A stretch of 64,000 nucleotides of DNA from Stigmatella erecta (lineage in GTDB: Bacteria > Myxococcota > Myxococcia > Myxococcales > Myxococcaceae): positions 62,001 to 126,000 of the forward strand of contig NZ_FOIJ01000008.1 in assembly GCF_900111745.1 (NCBI RefSeq), in the 5' to 3' direction. Both the position numbers and the translations under genes were made by a program. The notes beneath the pieces were generated by a model. It had not been told where the DNA came from. It saw only the letters and a program-made list of their open reading frames with translations, and did no database searches. Shown one piece after another: positions 18,524 to 30,982 of this stretch (the first letter of the stretch is position 1; each line of letters starts with the position of its first letter).

Positions 18524-20016
18524 GGCACGGTGATGCGCACGCCCTGACTCTCCGCGCCGCCGCGGCCCACGGCACTGACGGCCCACGAGCCGCTGGAGAC
18601 CTCGAAGCGGGCCTCGGCGCCGCCCGCCACCCGCACGAGCTCCCACGCGCCGGGGGCGGCCTCGCGGTACAGCAGGTGGAACCGCACCGCGGGCGGCTGG
18701 GGCGAGCTCACCCGCGCGGTGAGCCCCTCCAGGGCCACCATCGGCTCGGGGGGGATGAGCGCCGCGCCCATGCGGGGCACGAGGGGGGGCAGGGCGGGCT
18801 TCGCATACAGCGTGTCGCGGAAGAGGGCCTTCACGCCCTTGCCATCATTCGAGAGGAACATCGACCGGAAGTGGATGTCGCCCAGGGCGCCCTGGCCCCG
18901 CAGGGTGCGGGTGAACGCCACCTGCGACTCCAGCTCCGCCAGGGGCCAGTCCTGCGCGGACGTCAGGTGGTGCACCGCGTGCGCGGGGAAGAGGTGCCGC
19001 CCGCCCACCAGCCCGTTGGCCCACCAGCTGGACAGCTTCGAGTACGACTGGGCCGACGACTCGCGCCAGTAGAGCTGGGGGGCGAGGTAGTCGACCCAGC
19101 CCTGGTTCATCCACGTGACGGCATCGCAGGAGATGGCGCTGTAGGCATCCAGGCCGGGCACGGGCACGCCGCTCTTCCAGATGCCGAAGGGCGAGACGCC
19201 AAAGCGCACATGGGGATGCTCGGAGACGATGGTGGCCATCACCTCGCGGATGAGCGCGTTGACGTTCTCCCTGCGCCAGTCGCCCTTCTCCAGCGTGCCC
19301 CCTGCCGACTGATAGCGCTCGTACGTCCCGGTGTCGGGGAAGGGCGTCTGCTGGGCATCGGGGTACGGGTAGAAGTAGTCGTCGAAGATGAGCCCATCGA
19401 CGTCGTAGCGGCCGAGCAGATCCTTCACCACGGCCTTCACGTGCTGGCGGACCTCGGGCTCGCCCGGGTTCATCACCACCGCCTTGTTGTACGTCACCGC
19501 CGCGGCGGGCAGCCGCTGGGTGACATGGTCCGGCGCGGCCACCACGGTGGTGGACATCAACGCCCGGTAGGGGTTCACCCAGGCATGGACCTCCAGGCCC
19601 CGCGCGTGCGCGGCACGCACCAGGTGCTCCAGCGGATCCCACCCCGGATCCGTGCCCTGGGTGCCGGACAGGAAGCGGCTCCAGGGCTCCAGGGCGGAGG
19701 CATAGAGCGCGTCGGACTCCGGGCGGACCTGGAAGAAGAGGGCGTTGAGCCCCAGCCCCGCCATTTCGTCCACCAACGAGTCGAGCGAGGCGCGCCCCGC
19801 CTCGGGCGTCATCCCTTCGGCGGGAGGCCAATCGAGCCGCAGCACCGTGGAGACCCAGACCCCGCGCAGCTCGCGGGAATGGCCCACCGTCACCCGTTCG
19901 GGCTCGGGGGGAAGGGGCGTGTCCGGGCCCTCTGGCGGAGGCGTTCCGGAGTCACCGCACGCCACGAGCATCCACAGCAGTCCAAGGGGCAGCAGTCGGG
20001 TGGGCATCCGGCGCAT
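18520..20016 (-). CDS. GHL10/DUF187 glycosidase-like lipoprotein (DigH type)
   Basis: 498 residues. Lipoprotein signal (LLWMLVAC, Cys 20), then a Pro-rich spacer and a GHL10 (DUF187) barrel from about 48 to 390. Family hallmarks are ELRGVWVSTVLRLDWPP near the start and VDGLIFDDYFYPYP near 217 with the acidic catalytic region. E. coli DigH cleaves denuded peptidoglycan strands, and this protein probably acts on peptidoglycan in the periplasm. The C-terminal 90 residues look like a fibronectin/Ig-type beta domain. Its stop overlaps the stop of the ferritin-like gene by 4 bp. Confidence 0.88.
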   Translation of the reverse strand: MRRMPTRLLPLGLLWMLVACGDSGTPPPEGPDTPLPPEPERVTVGHSRELRGVWVSTVLRLDWPPAEGMTPEAGRASLDSLVDEMAGLGLNALFFQVRPESDALYASALEPWSRFLSGTQGTDPGWDPLEHLVRAAHARGLEVHAWVNPYRALMSTTVVAAPDHVTQRLPAAAVTYNKAVVMNPGEPEVRQHVKAVVKDLLGRYDVDGLIFDDYFYPYPDAQQTPFPDTGTYERYQSAGGTLEKGDWRRENVNALIREVMATIVSEHPHVRFGVSPFGIWKSGVPVPGLDAYSAISCDAVTWMNQGWVDYLAPQLYWRESSAQSYSKLSSWWANGLVGGRHLFPAHAVHHLTSAQDWPLAELESQVAFTRTLRGQGALGDIHFRSMFLSNDGKGVKALFRDTLYAKPALPPLVPRMGAALIPPEPMVALEGLTARVSSPQPPAVRFHLLYREAAPGAWELVRVAGGAEARFEVSSGSWAVSAVGRGGAESQGVRITVP

Positions 20017-20226
20017 TTACCCGTGCACACCCCGGGGCGTCGATCTTGTAGGTAAACGTCGGCACCGGCTTGTGTCCGGCGTTATGAGTCCCTTAAGCCT
20101 GACACCCAGGGGGGCTGCGGGCGTGCGTCCGCTCCTGGAAGCGGGCACAGGAACCCTTTGCAAGCCGCAAGGTGTGGGCCTAGAAGACACCTCGCGCACC
20201 CTCATGGGGAAGGACGGCGAACGGAC

Positions 20227-22956
<2,730 letters not shown>

Positions 22957-22985
22957 GGCGCTTCGCCCGAAGCGCCGGCAGCACC

Positions 22986-23020
22986 GCGGCCCGGTGTACC
23001 TCTTCGGTACGCCGGGCCGC
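22986..23020 (+). terminator. Rho-independent-like hairpin after acnA
   Basis: 14-bp stem (GCGGCCCGGTGTAC with GTACGCCGGGCCGC, one G-U pair) around a 7-nt loop, followed by CGTGTTTCT. It lies 29 bp after the acnA stop and 20 bp before the convergent asnS stop, so it may work in both directions. Confidence 0.72.
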
Positions 23021-23040
23021 CGTGTTTCTGGCTCCGGGGC

Positions 23041-24444
<1,404 letters not shown>

Positions 24445-24643
24445 GGCGCTCTCCCTGGCTTCCAGCTCCCAGCCGGAGCAGCGAGTTAGCCGCGCGCGGG
24501 CCGAAGGACAAGGGCCGCGTGGGGGCTCCCGCCAGGACTGACACCCGTGTCAGGGCGCCCGGGGGCAGCAGGCCCGCGGGGGGCCCGGTGGGAGGGAATT
24601 CCCAGGGTTATCGCTGGCACTGGAGTTGCTGAGAGGCCTGTTC

Positions 24644-25210
24644 ATGCGCAAGGCACTTCGAATCCTCCTCCTCGTCGCGGGCTGTGCCGTGATGATGGCG
24701 ACCTCCGATATCGAGGACATGGGCAGACGCTCGGCGTTCGTCACGCTGGGGGCGGGAGAGGCCCAGACCTTCATGCTCGAGATGCACCCGACGAAGTCCG
24801 GCCCGCTTCGCTACCGGCTTCATGTGAGGTTCCCGGAGGAGTGGAAGGGCGGGGAGGGGGCCCGGGTGGTGGGGATTCTCTCGTCCAGAGAGACCGGCTC
24901 GCTCCGGTTGAATCCCCAGGACACCTTCACCGTGGGGCAGGACCTGGGCGATGGGGCGCGGGTGGCCTTCGTGAACCAGGTGCCTTTCGAGACGCTGTCG
25001 GGGGACGGCTCGGACGAGGGCTGGGCGCTGCCCGAGGGGACGTTCTTCTACTTCACGCTGTACTCACCGGACCGGGCGTTGCTCGGCGAGCTGGAAGTCG
25101 ACCTCAAGAGCATGGAGGCCAAGTGCAAGTGTGACGTGTACGCGGGCGTGAAGCCGGTGGAGCGCTCCCCCCTGCCGGGAATGCCCGCGGATGGCGGCGA
25201 TGGGGGCTGA
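24644..25210 (+). CDS. Exported protein of unknown function, first of three-gene envelope operon
   Basis: 188 residues. A short signal with a possible lipobox (LLVAGC, Cys 14) precedes a beta-rich domain of about 150 residues ending in a Cys-x-Cys (KCKCDVYAGV). No family is recognised. The ATG at 24644 follows GAGAGG; an upstream in-frame TTG at 24626 is less likely. The last 20 bp overlap the next gene, which indicates translational coupling. Confidence 0.7.
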   Translation: MRKALRILLLVAGCAVMMATSDIEDMGRRSAFVTLGAGEAQTFMLEMHPTKSGPLRYRLHVRFPEEWKGGEGARVVGILSSRETGSLRLNPQDTFTVGQDLGDGARVAFVNQVPFETLSGDGSDEGWALPEGTFFYFTLYSPDRALLGELEVDLKSMEAKCKCDVYAGVKPVERSPLPGMPADGGDGG

Positions 25211-25682
25211 GCCTGCCAGGGCCTGTCCCCGGCTGTTCAGCCGGGTGTTGCCCGTGGCCTGCATGGGGCTGGTGGCCCTCAATGACCACTGGCTCAAGGG
25301 CTCCGGGTGGCTGCCCGGCTGGTTCACGGGAAAGCTGTCGGATGTGGCGGGCCTCTACTTCGCGCCGCTGCTGCTCGCGGAGCTGTCGCTGCTGGGATGG
25401 CCTGCCTCCGGCCCTCCGGCCGTCCTGCGCCGGGTGGTGGGGGCGGCCCTGGCCGTGGGCGGGGGATTCACCGCCATCAAGACCTGGCCCGCGGCCGACG
25501 CGCTGTATGAAGCGGGGCTCTCCGCGCTGTGGCGGAACCCTGTCCGCAACACGATGGATCCCACGGATCTGCCGGCCCTGCTCATGCTGGGGCTGGCCGT
25601 GGGGACGGCCTGGCGGAGCCTGGGCCGTGGTGAGGCCCCGGCGCTTCCCGCCGGAGGCGAGGAACAAGGAGCGGGACGATGA
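25191..25682 (+). CDS. Integral membrane protein of unknown function
   Basis: 163 residues with about four hydrophobic segments (near 18-33, 55-74, 81-99 and 127-142). A distinctive block LNDHWLKGSGWLPGWFTGKLSD precedes the second segment. The Asn-Asp-His and Thr-Gly-Lys-Leu-Ser-Asp residues in this block look conserved-family-like, but I cannot name the family. It overlaps the previous gene by 20 bp and the next by 4 bp. A second in-frame ATG at 25200 could be the true start. Confidence 0.68.
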   Translation: MAAMGAEPARACPRLFSRVLPVACMGLVALNDHWLKGSGWLPGWFTGKLSDVAGLYFAPLLLAELSLLGWPASGPPAVLRRVVGAALAVGGGFTAIKTWPAADALYEAGLSALWRNPVRNTMDPTDLPALLMLGLAVGTAWRSLGRGEAPALPAGGEEQGAGR

Positions 25683-26047
25683 ATACGCGAATGCTGGGAA
25701 TCCTGGCCGGGATGGCCCTGATGGGCTGTGGCGGCAACGAGCGGGCAAGGGCGGTGTGCGAGGGGCTGATCGATGATGCGTTCAAGCGCTACGAAGAGGC
25801 CCTTGCCCCCTGTGTGAACGCCTCGGAGGAAGCAGGTTTCTTGAGGCGCTACACGCGCAACCTCGACCGGTGCGAGGACACGCTCGGCGATCGATGCGTT
25901 GAGGATGAGCTCGCCCAACTCGAGCAGTTCGGAGAATGCCTAAAAGCGATTCCCCAGTGCGTGCCCAGCAGCCCAGACGCGTTCCTGCGGGCTACCGAGA
26001 GCTGTCAGCAGGAACTGGAGGATGTGCGCACGGAGTGTCAGTGGTGA
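25679..26047 (+). CDS. Small cysteine-rich lipoprotein
   Basis: 122 residues. The signal has a lipobox (ALMGC, Cys 17) and the mature part carries eight further Cys, mostly in helical context (VCEGL, RCEDT, RCVED, ECLKA, QCVPS, SCQQE, ECQW). The even number suggests disulfides. The ATG follows AAGGAGCGGGACG and overlaps the upstream membrane-protein stop by 4 bp. It is the third gene of the operon starting at 24644. Function unknown. Confidence 0.68.
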   Translation: MNTRMLGILAGMALMGCGGNERARAVCEGLIDDAFKRYEEALAPCVNASEEAGFLRRYTRNLDRCEDTLGDRCVEDELAQLEQFGECLKAIPQCVPSSPDAFLRATESCQQELEDVRTECQW

Positions 26048-26079
26048 CCCTCCGGCCCCTGGGGAGATGACGTGGCTCC

Positions 26080-26262
26080 TCAGGACTCCAGCGGGGCCTG
26101 GGGGCCCGGGATGATGTGCGCGATGTCCAGGTCGACTCCGCCGCTCACGCGGGCGGGACGCTCGGCCTTCTCGCGCTTGAGTTGCTCGCGCTTGAGCTGC
26201 TTGTCCTGATTGCGCTGCTGCCGAGCCCGCTCCTTCTGCCGCTTGATGAATGTGACCGTCAT
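26080..26262 (-). CDS. 60-residue basic protein
   Basis: Short and strongly charged: the first 40 residues are nearly all Lys, Arg, Glu and Gln and should form one long helix (MTVTFIKRQKERARQQ onward). The tail is hydrophobic and Pro-rich, with DLDIAHIIPGPQAP. The ATG is preceded by an excellent GGAGG. It is co-directional with and downstream of the cold-shock gene, but separated from it by that gene's terminator. RNA or nucleic-acid binding is a guess from composition alone. Confidence 0.68.
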   Translation of the reverse strand: MTVTFIKRQKERARQQRNQDKQLKREQLKREKAERPARVSGGVDLDIAHIIPGPQAPLES

Positions 26263-26293
26263 GAGCCTCCAAATGGAGTGAATGAGTAAGTGG

Positions 26294-26315
26294 CCCGGCT
26301 CCTTCTGGAGACCGG
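26294..26315. other. Hairpin upstream of the 60-residue protein gene
   Basis: CCCGG-CTCC pairs with GGAG-ACCGGG around TTCT with one bulge. It is 32 bp upstream of the start codon at 26262, so it may lie in the 5' leader. Regulatory role unproven. Confidence 0.35.
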
Positions 26316-26453
26316 GTCCATGCCTGCAGTCATGATGCGCCGGGAAGCGGCCAGCTACCGAGGGGGGCAGGGCCGCCTTGGCAACCCTTCACGGTACCGC
26401 TCAGGAGCATCAAGTTAAGCACTGGGATCGCGGATGCCCACCCCGCCCAGAAA

Positions 26454-26488
26454 TGAAAAAGGCCCAGCCTCGCTGAGGAGACTGGGCC
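26454..26488 (-). terminator. Rho-independent terminator of the cold-shock gene
   Basis: On the minus strand, GGCCCAGTCTC pairs with GAGGCTGGGCC (11 bp, one G-U) around CTCAGC, followed by TTTTTCATTT. It lies 25 bp after the csp stop. This is the clearest terminator in the window. Confidence 0.9.
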
Positions 26489-26513
26489 GGGCGCAGGGCC
26501 TGGCCAACGCGCT

Positions 26514-26717
26514 TCAGACGGGGCGGACGTTCTGCGCCTGCAGACCCTTGGGGCCGCGGGCCACATCGAACTGGACCTTCTGCCCTTCCTGCAGGGAGCG
26601 GAAGCCATCGGCCTGGATCGCGCTGTGATGGCAGAAGAGATCCTCTCCCGCGCCATCCTGCGTGATGAAACCGAAGCCCTTCGCGTCGTTGAACCACTTC
26701 ACGGTACCATTTGCCAT
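26514..26717 (-). CDS. Cold-shock protein (CspA family)
   Basis: 67-residue single-domain RNA/ssDNA chaperone. It begins [18 protein letters not shown], holding RNP1 (KGFGFI); RNP2 is DLFCHHSAI, with Cys where most homologues have Val. The ATG at 26717 is chosen over an upstream in-frame start at 26801 because family members begin there. A leader of more than 100 nt is likely, as in other csp genes that control translation through leader structure. A strong terminator follows. Confidence 0.95.
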   Translation of the reverse strand: MANGTVKWFNDAKGFGFITQDGAGEDLFCHHSAIQADGFRSLQEGQKVQFDVARGPKGLQAQNVRPV

Positions 26718-27050
26718 AAACTTGTCTTCTTTCTCACCCGGCTCAATGAGTTGAGCCAGAGGCCGCTCCCCTGTCCGGGGCCGGCCATCACCGTGTGTCA
26801 CGTTTCCAAGCGCTTGGCCAGGACCCGCTTTGCATCTCTCTGAAAAGCGGCCCCGTGACTGGCGGCGGAGGTGGAACCTTCGGTCCCTGGCCTTTATTCT
26901 CCCTCGCCCTACAGGGCTCGGGGGAGCAAGCGCTGGTGGTAGCTCGCTCGCCGGGGGTTCCCGGCAAAATGTTCGGTGGTGGACAGTCTAAACCGGCGGC
27001 ACAGACCGAAGAGCCGGAAATCGTGGCGCCGGTACAAAGGAGGGCGGGGA
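26718..27050. other. csp leader and promoter region, no gene seen
   Basis: 333 bp between the csp start (leftward) and the stop of the PNPOx-like gene. It should contain the csp promoter and 5' leader. A perfect palindrome lies at 26806-26817 and an imperfect hairpin near 26900-26925. No convincing open frame. Confidence 0.55.
26806..26817. promoter_or_regulatory. Perfect palindrome CCAAGCGCTTGG upstream of csp
   Basis: 12-bp perfect palindrome 89 bp upstream of the csp start codon. It could be an operator or a leader RNA stem. Confidence 0.4.
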
Positions 27051-27602
27051 CTACTCAAAGAGGCAGGTGGGGAGGCCATCCAGGCTGACCTGATTCTTTT
27101 CCCGCCAGTAGTCTTCAATGCCTTCCACACCCTTGGCTCTGGCCCAGGCGTCCATCTGGGGGCGTTCTTCCTGATACTCAAAGAGCGGCACCCCGTAGCC
27201 GCATGAGGTTTGAACCAGGTCGAAGTCCAGGTGAACCATCTGCCGTGCCCCGAGCGGAGCAATTCCTTCGAAGTGCGCTCTCAGCCGGGTGGCGAACTCG
27301 TCACTGGCGCGGTGGATCACGCGTCCCCTGCCATAGAGGCGCATGATCAGGGGTGGGCCAGCCACGGCGCAGAACATGATGGTCAAACGGCCATCCGCTT
27401 TGAGGTGCGCAGCGGTCTCGTTGCCGCTTCCGGTCCGGTCCAGATACATCACCGCGTTGTCACCCAGAACGCGGAACATGTCTGTGCTGCGCGGCGAGAC
27501 GTTCACGTGCCCCGATGGGGCTGCCGACGCAGTGAAGAACATGTGCTGCTCAGTGATGAAGCGATGGTGATGAGCTTCAAGGCGCGGGAATTGCTTTGCC
27601 AT
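27051..27602 (-). CDS. Pyridoxamine 5'-phosphate oxidase-like flavin protein
   Basis: 183 residues with a split-barrel (PNPOx-like) fold: FFTASAAPSGHVNVSPRS near the start, a conserved YLDRTGSGNETAAHL block and IMFCAVAGPPLIMRLYGRG. Homologues bind FMN, F420 or haem, and the cofactor here cannot be told. A standalone protein of this size is typical of general-stress or oxidoreductase members. The ATG at 27602 is divergent from the alpha/beta hydrolase gene. Confidence 0.88.
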   Translation of the reverse strand: MAKQFPRLEAHHHRFITEQHMFFTASAAPSGHVNVSPRSTDMFRVLGDNAVMYLDRTGSGNETAAHLKADGRLTIMFCAVAGPPLIMRLYGRGRVIHRASDEFATRLRAHFEGIAPLGARQMVHLDFDLVQTSCGYGVPLFEYQEERPQMDAWARAKGVEGIEDYWREKNQVSLDGLPTCLFE

Positions 27603-27709
27603 TCATCCACCATGCCATTCTTGAACAATGCGGAGCCAGCGCTTTCCGGCCGTACAGAAAACGAGACGGGGTGCGATTGCTCCGGGATCGGGGAGTGGTT
27701 TTCCCGCCG

Positions 27710-29275
27710 ATGCGTTACAGATCTCCACAGGAGACCACCCTGGACATCGAGTCGACAGCATCGCAAGGGAAGTGGGGCTGGCCGGTGCTTCTCGCCGTCA
27801 TCGCCGGGCCCTTGGCGGTGGCGGCGCCCGCGGAGGCCGCGCACAAGGCAGGCGACGTCATCCTCGAGGTGGGGACCACGAAGACGCCGGATGGCGAGCC
27901 GCTGCGCTATGAGCTGGGCACGCTCTACGTCCCGGAGAACCGCTCCGCCCCGGGCAGTCGCGTCATCGGCATCGGGTTCGCGCGCATCCGGGCCCAGCGG
28001 CCCACTGGGGCACCGCCCATTTTCGTCCTGCCGGGCGGCCCCGGGCGCTCCTACCTGAACGCGTTCACGGACAGCGACGCCGCCGCGCGCACGCAACTCG
28101 AGGGGATTCTCCTCTACCGGGCCGCGGGTGACGTGGTGGTGGTGGACCAGCGCGGCTACTCGCCGCGCGGCGAAATCCTGACGATGCCGCGGGTGCCCGA
28201 GCCCCTGGACCGGCCCCGCTCGCTGGCCGCGGAGGCGGAGGCCATGGTGAAGCTGGCCCGCGACGCGGTGGCGGCCCATCCCGGCAAGGACCTCTCCGGC
28301 TACAACGTCATCGAGTACGCCGAGGACGTCAACGACCTGCGCCGGGCGTTGGGCTATCGCCGCATCACCCTGTCCGGCCAGAGCTTCGGTTCCCAGTGGA
28401 GCTTCGCGGTGATGCGGCGCCATCCGGAAATCGTGGCCCGGGCGCTGCTCTCCGGCGTGGAGCCGCTCGACAACAGCTACGACATGCCGTCGCATGTCTT
28501 CGCGTCGCTCCAGCGAATCGCCTGGGACGCGGACCACGCTCCTGCCCTCCAGCCCTACCTGCCCGAAGGCGGCGTCATGGCGGCGCTGCGAGCGGTGCGC
28601 GAGCGTCTGGCGAACGGCCCCATCCAGGTCAGCGTCAAGACTGGCGAGACCGGGCCGTCTCGGACGGTGATGCTGGGGCTGGAGGACTTCCAGGGCTCGC
28701 TGCTCCGCGCGCCTCCGTCCTGGCCTGCCTTCGTCCTTTCCCTCTACCACCGCCACTATGACGACTGGGCGCGCGAGGTCATCGAGCGACGGCAGGACAT
28801 CAGCTCCCCCGTCCGCATCATCGCGCCGCTCATCGACAGCAGCCTCTCGGTCTCTGCCAGCCGGGGCCATCTGCTGCGCACCGATTCGGGCACGGAGTTC
28901 CTCGGCCGCTGGGACTTCGACGCGCTGATGGCCTCCACGGAGGCCTGGCCGACACCGGACATCGGCGATGCGCTGCGCCTGCCCGTGCCCAATCCGGTAC
29001 CGGTGGTCTTCTTCCATGGCGACTGGGACACGGCGACGCCCATCGACAACACGCTGGGCATCCTGCCCTACTTCCCTAACGGCAAGGCCGTCCTCGTCCA
29101 CCGAGGCGTCCACCACACGCGAGGTCCTGTCTTCGCACAGGAGCCCGCGGTGCTGGACCAGGTGATTGCCTTCCTCAAAACGGGCGATACCCAAAAGCTG
29201 CCCGTGACGGTGTCCTTGCCGGTTCCCGACTTCCAGGTCCCGCCTTTTCCCGCGCCCACCGCACAGGTCCCGTGA
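27710..29275 (+). CDS. Alpha/beta-fold hydrolase, secreted
   Basis: 521 residues. A hydrophobic segment (PVLLAVIAGPLAVAAPAEAA) near 22-42 looks like a signal peptide. The hydrolase core has the nucleophile elbow SGQSFGS (Ser225), Asp440 in HGDWDTATP and a His468/469 pair in GVHHTRG. An oxyanion block FVLPGGPGRSYL lies near 105. The arrangement resembles TAP-like/proline iminopeptidase-type hydrolases; the substrate is unknown. The ATG at 27710 begins the protein with the signal; the frame is open upstream to a TTG. Confidence 0.85.
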   Translation: MRYRSPQETTLDIESTASQGKWGWPVLLAVIAGPLAVAAPAEAAHKAGDVILEVGTTKTPDGEPLRYELGTLYVPENRSAPGSRVIGIGFARIRAQRPTGAPPIFVLPGGPGRSYLNAFTDSDAAARTQLEGILLYRAAGDVVVVDQRGYSPRGEILTMPRVPEPLDRPRSLAAEAEAMVKLARDAVAAHPGKDLSGYNVIEYAEDVNDLRRALGYRRITLSGQSFGSQWSFAVMRRHPEIVARALLSGVEPLDNSYDMPSHVFASLQRIAWDADHAPALQPYLPEGGVMAALRAVRERLANGPIQVSVKTGETGPSRTVMLGLEDFQGSLLRAPPSWPAFVLSLYHRHYDDWAREVIERRQDISSPVRIIAPLIDSSLSVSASRGHLLRTDSGTEFLGRWDFDALMASTEAWPTPDIGDALRLPVPNPVPVVFFHGDWDTATPIDNTLGILPYFPNGKAVLVHRGVHHTRGPVFAQEPAVLDQVIAFLKTGDTQKLPVTVSLPVPDFQVPPFPAPTAQVP

Positions 29276-29381
29276 CCCAGGACTCCCGCGCCCACGATGA
29301 CCTGGGCGTCGACCTTCATTCTCCCCAGCGGGAATAACATGACGTGCTGCGCCCTCTAAAAGCCGGTGTCGATGGGACGTT

Positions 29382-29411
29382 CCGCCAGTGCCTCGCCCGA
29401 GGTGCTGGCGG
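29382..29411. terminator. Bidirectional hairpin between convergent genes
   Basis: CCGCCAGTGCCTCG pairs with CGAGGTGCTGGCGG (14 bp, two G-U) between the hydrolase gene and the duplicated-domain gene. No T tract on either side. Confidence 0.45.
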
Positions 29412-29432
29412 CCATGGCGAGGGAAGGCCTTG

Positions 29433-30032
29433 TCAGAATTGGCCCGAGAGGTCGCTGGTGCCGCCACTGCGGATCTGCTGAATCTCGCGGGCGCCGTCGT
29501 TGACGATCTTGTCCGACATGTTCTGGAACATCGACGGAGGGCCGCCCCAGGCGTCGTTCTTCAGGGACTCGCTGAGGTGATTCAGCCGGTCCTGGGTCTT
29601 GGTCTTGACCTGCTCGACCTGCAGCGCCTCCCTCGTCATCGGAAGCGTGGCTTCCGGCAGCGCGAGATCCTGGGGGAACTCCGGGAGACGCTCGAAGGAC
29701 TGCGGAGAGTTCGGGGAACGTGTTAGCTCCAAGCGCTCCAGGGCGGGATGGAGGGCAGCACCGCCATTGCGGATCTGCTGAATCTCGCGGGCACCGTCGT
29801 TGACGATCTTGTCCGACATGTTCTGGAACATCGACGGGGGCCCACCCCAGGCATCGTTCTTCAGGGAGTTGCTGAGGTGGTTCAGCCGGTCCTGGGTCTT
29901 GGTCTTGACCTGTTCGACCTGCAGCGCCTCCCTTGTCATCGGAAGCGTGGCGGTGCTCCCCGCGGCAGAAGGGGTGGAGAGGGTATCGGAGGGCCGGGTC
30001 ACGACGGGCTGAGGAGAGGGGGCGATGCGCAT
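29433..30032 (-). CDS. Protein with a duplicated 63-residue domain, function unknown
   Basis: 199 residues from the ATG at 30032, which follows CCGGAGCTCGTC; an in-frame ATG at 30104 has no such ribosome site. After a Ser/Thr/Pro-rich start, two near-identical 63-residue units follow. Each begins LPMTREALQVEQVKTKTQ and ends MSDKIVNDGAREIQQIR-GG. They are joined by about 37 residues of unrelated linker. No signal peptide or membrane segment. I know no family. At most two or three residues differ between the copies, and most nucleotide differences are silent, so the protein sequence is under selection. Confidence 0.68.
   Translation of the reverse strand: MRIAPSPQPVVTRPSDTLSTPSAAGSTATLPMTREALQVEQVKTKTQDRLNHLSNSLKNDAWGGPPSMFQNMSDKIVNDGAREIQQIRNGGAALHPALERLELTRSPNSPQSFERLPEFPQDLALPEATLPMTREALQVEQVKTKTQDRLNHLSESLKNDAWGGPPSMFQNMSDKIVNDGAREIQQIRSGGTSDLSGQF
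29461..29651. repeat. Direct repeat copy 1, 300-bp period
   Basis: About 191 bp matching 29761-29951 at exactly 300 bp offset, roughly 94% identical by eye. It lies inside the gene at 29433-30032. Confidence 0.9.
29761..29951. repeat. Direct repeat copy 2, 300-bp period
   Basis: Second copy of the intragenic duplication; see the copy at 29461. The offset is a multiple of three, so the reading frame is kept. Confidence 0.9.
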
Positions 30033-30461
30033 GACGAGCTCCGGAAGAAAATCGGCGTGGAAGGGGGTGTGTGTCAGTACATTCGCTCCTGTTGCATCCC
30101 CCATGCCTGGAAGGCGAGGTGCAGTGCGCCCCAGACAATCCTCATCGATTTCAAGGCTTTATGAATTCAAAGCCGCCCGGGTGAGGCGGCGCAGGGACGC
30201 CCATCACGGGGAGCGGCTGGTGACAGGAGTCTGCCCATGATGGCAGGGGGCACCACCCATGGGCGAGCCGGGAGCGCGCGCGCTCCATGCCTCTGAGCCG
30301 TGCGGCGTACGCGGCAAGGGCCGTCGTGATTCCTCCCTGGAACAGGAAGACGCCTGCGCTCGCGATGCGTCCGAGCGCCAGCAGATGCGTTCGGCCAGGC
30401 CCCAGGCGAGCCGCCCGGGCTGTGCGCTGGGCCGGAGAAGCCTTTCCCGCGGGCTGGGAGC
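30033..30461. other. Intergenic region with no gene seen
   Basis: 429 bp between the duplicated-domain gene and the SnoaL-like gene, both leftward. A GCCGCC/GGCGGC stem at 30172-30190, followed on the minus strand by TTTGAATTCAT, may terminate the upstream transcript. The open frames here carry no recognisable protein. Confidence 0.55.
30172..30190 (-). terminator. Possible terminator hairpin
   Basis: GCCGCC-N7-GGCGGC with a short T run on the minus strand, about 270 bp past the SnoaL-like gene. Confidence 0.3.
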
Positions 30462-30854
30462 CTATCCCTGCCGAGCCAGCGCCGCGCCCATCGCGGACAC
30501 CACCGCGTTGAGCGCCTTCATCGGCCGGAGCATGACCTTGAAACGGGTGATGCGGCCGGTCTCGTCCCAGTCGATCATGTCGACGCCGTTGACCTGGATG
30601 CCGCCGTCGAGCGTGCACTCGAACTCCAGCACCGCGGAGCGCTCGCGGCGCCACTCTCCGACGTAGCGGAAGGAGGGAACTCCCAGAACCTCGGTGGCGG
30701 CGGTGAGATACTTCATCGTCACCGCCTTGCCCTCCTGCGGCGTGTGCACCGCAGGGCTCAGGAAGACGACGTGGTCGGAGAGCAGCGCGTCGAGCACCTC
30801 GCGCGCCGGTGCGGCCACATAAGCGTGCCAGCTCTGGATCGGATCAGTCGCCAT
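30462..30854 (-). CDS. SnoaL/NTF2-like protein
   Basis: 130 residues with a single cone-shaped SnoaL-like fold: helix (IQSWHAYVAA), LLSDHVVFLSPAVHTPQEG, then strands ending VDMIDWDETGRITRFKVMLRP. Members are small isomerases, hydrolases or ligand carriers; catalytic residues cannot be assigned. The neighbouring gene upstream encodes an NAD-dependent epimerase read in the same direction 128 bp away. Confidence 0.82.
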   Translation of the reverse strand: MATDPIQSWHAYVAAPAREVLDALLSDHVVFLSPAVHTPQEGKAVTMKYLTAATEVLGVPSFRYVGEWRRERSAVLEFECTLDGGIQVNGVDMIDWDETGRITRFKVMLRPMKALNAVVSAMGAALARQG

Positions 30855-30982
30855 CAGCCGCTTCCTTTGTTTGTCTGGGGTCCGTATTTCCGGAAGAGAA
30901 ATTAGAAGCTAGGCCCAGTACAGCACCGAAGAAAGACTCCGGTGCGTCCGGTTCAGCTGTGCCTCCGCCGCCACCGTGGAGA

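Noticed and set aside
26806-26822. Sigma-54-like -24/-12 element overlapping the palindrome before csp
   Set aside because: The minus-strand TGGCCA-N5-TTGG lacks the invariant GC of the -12 element.
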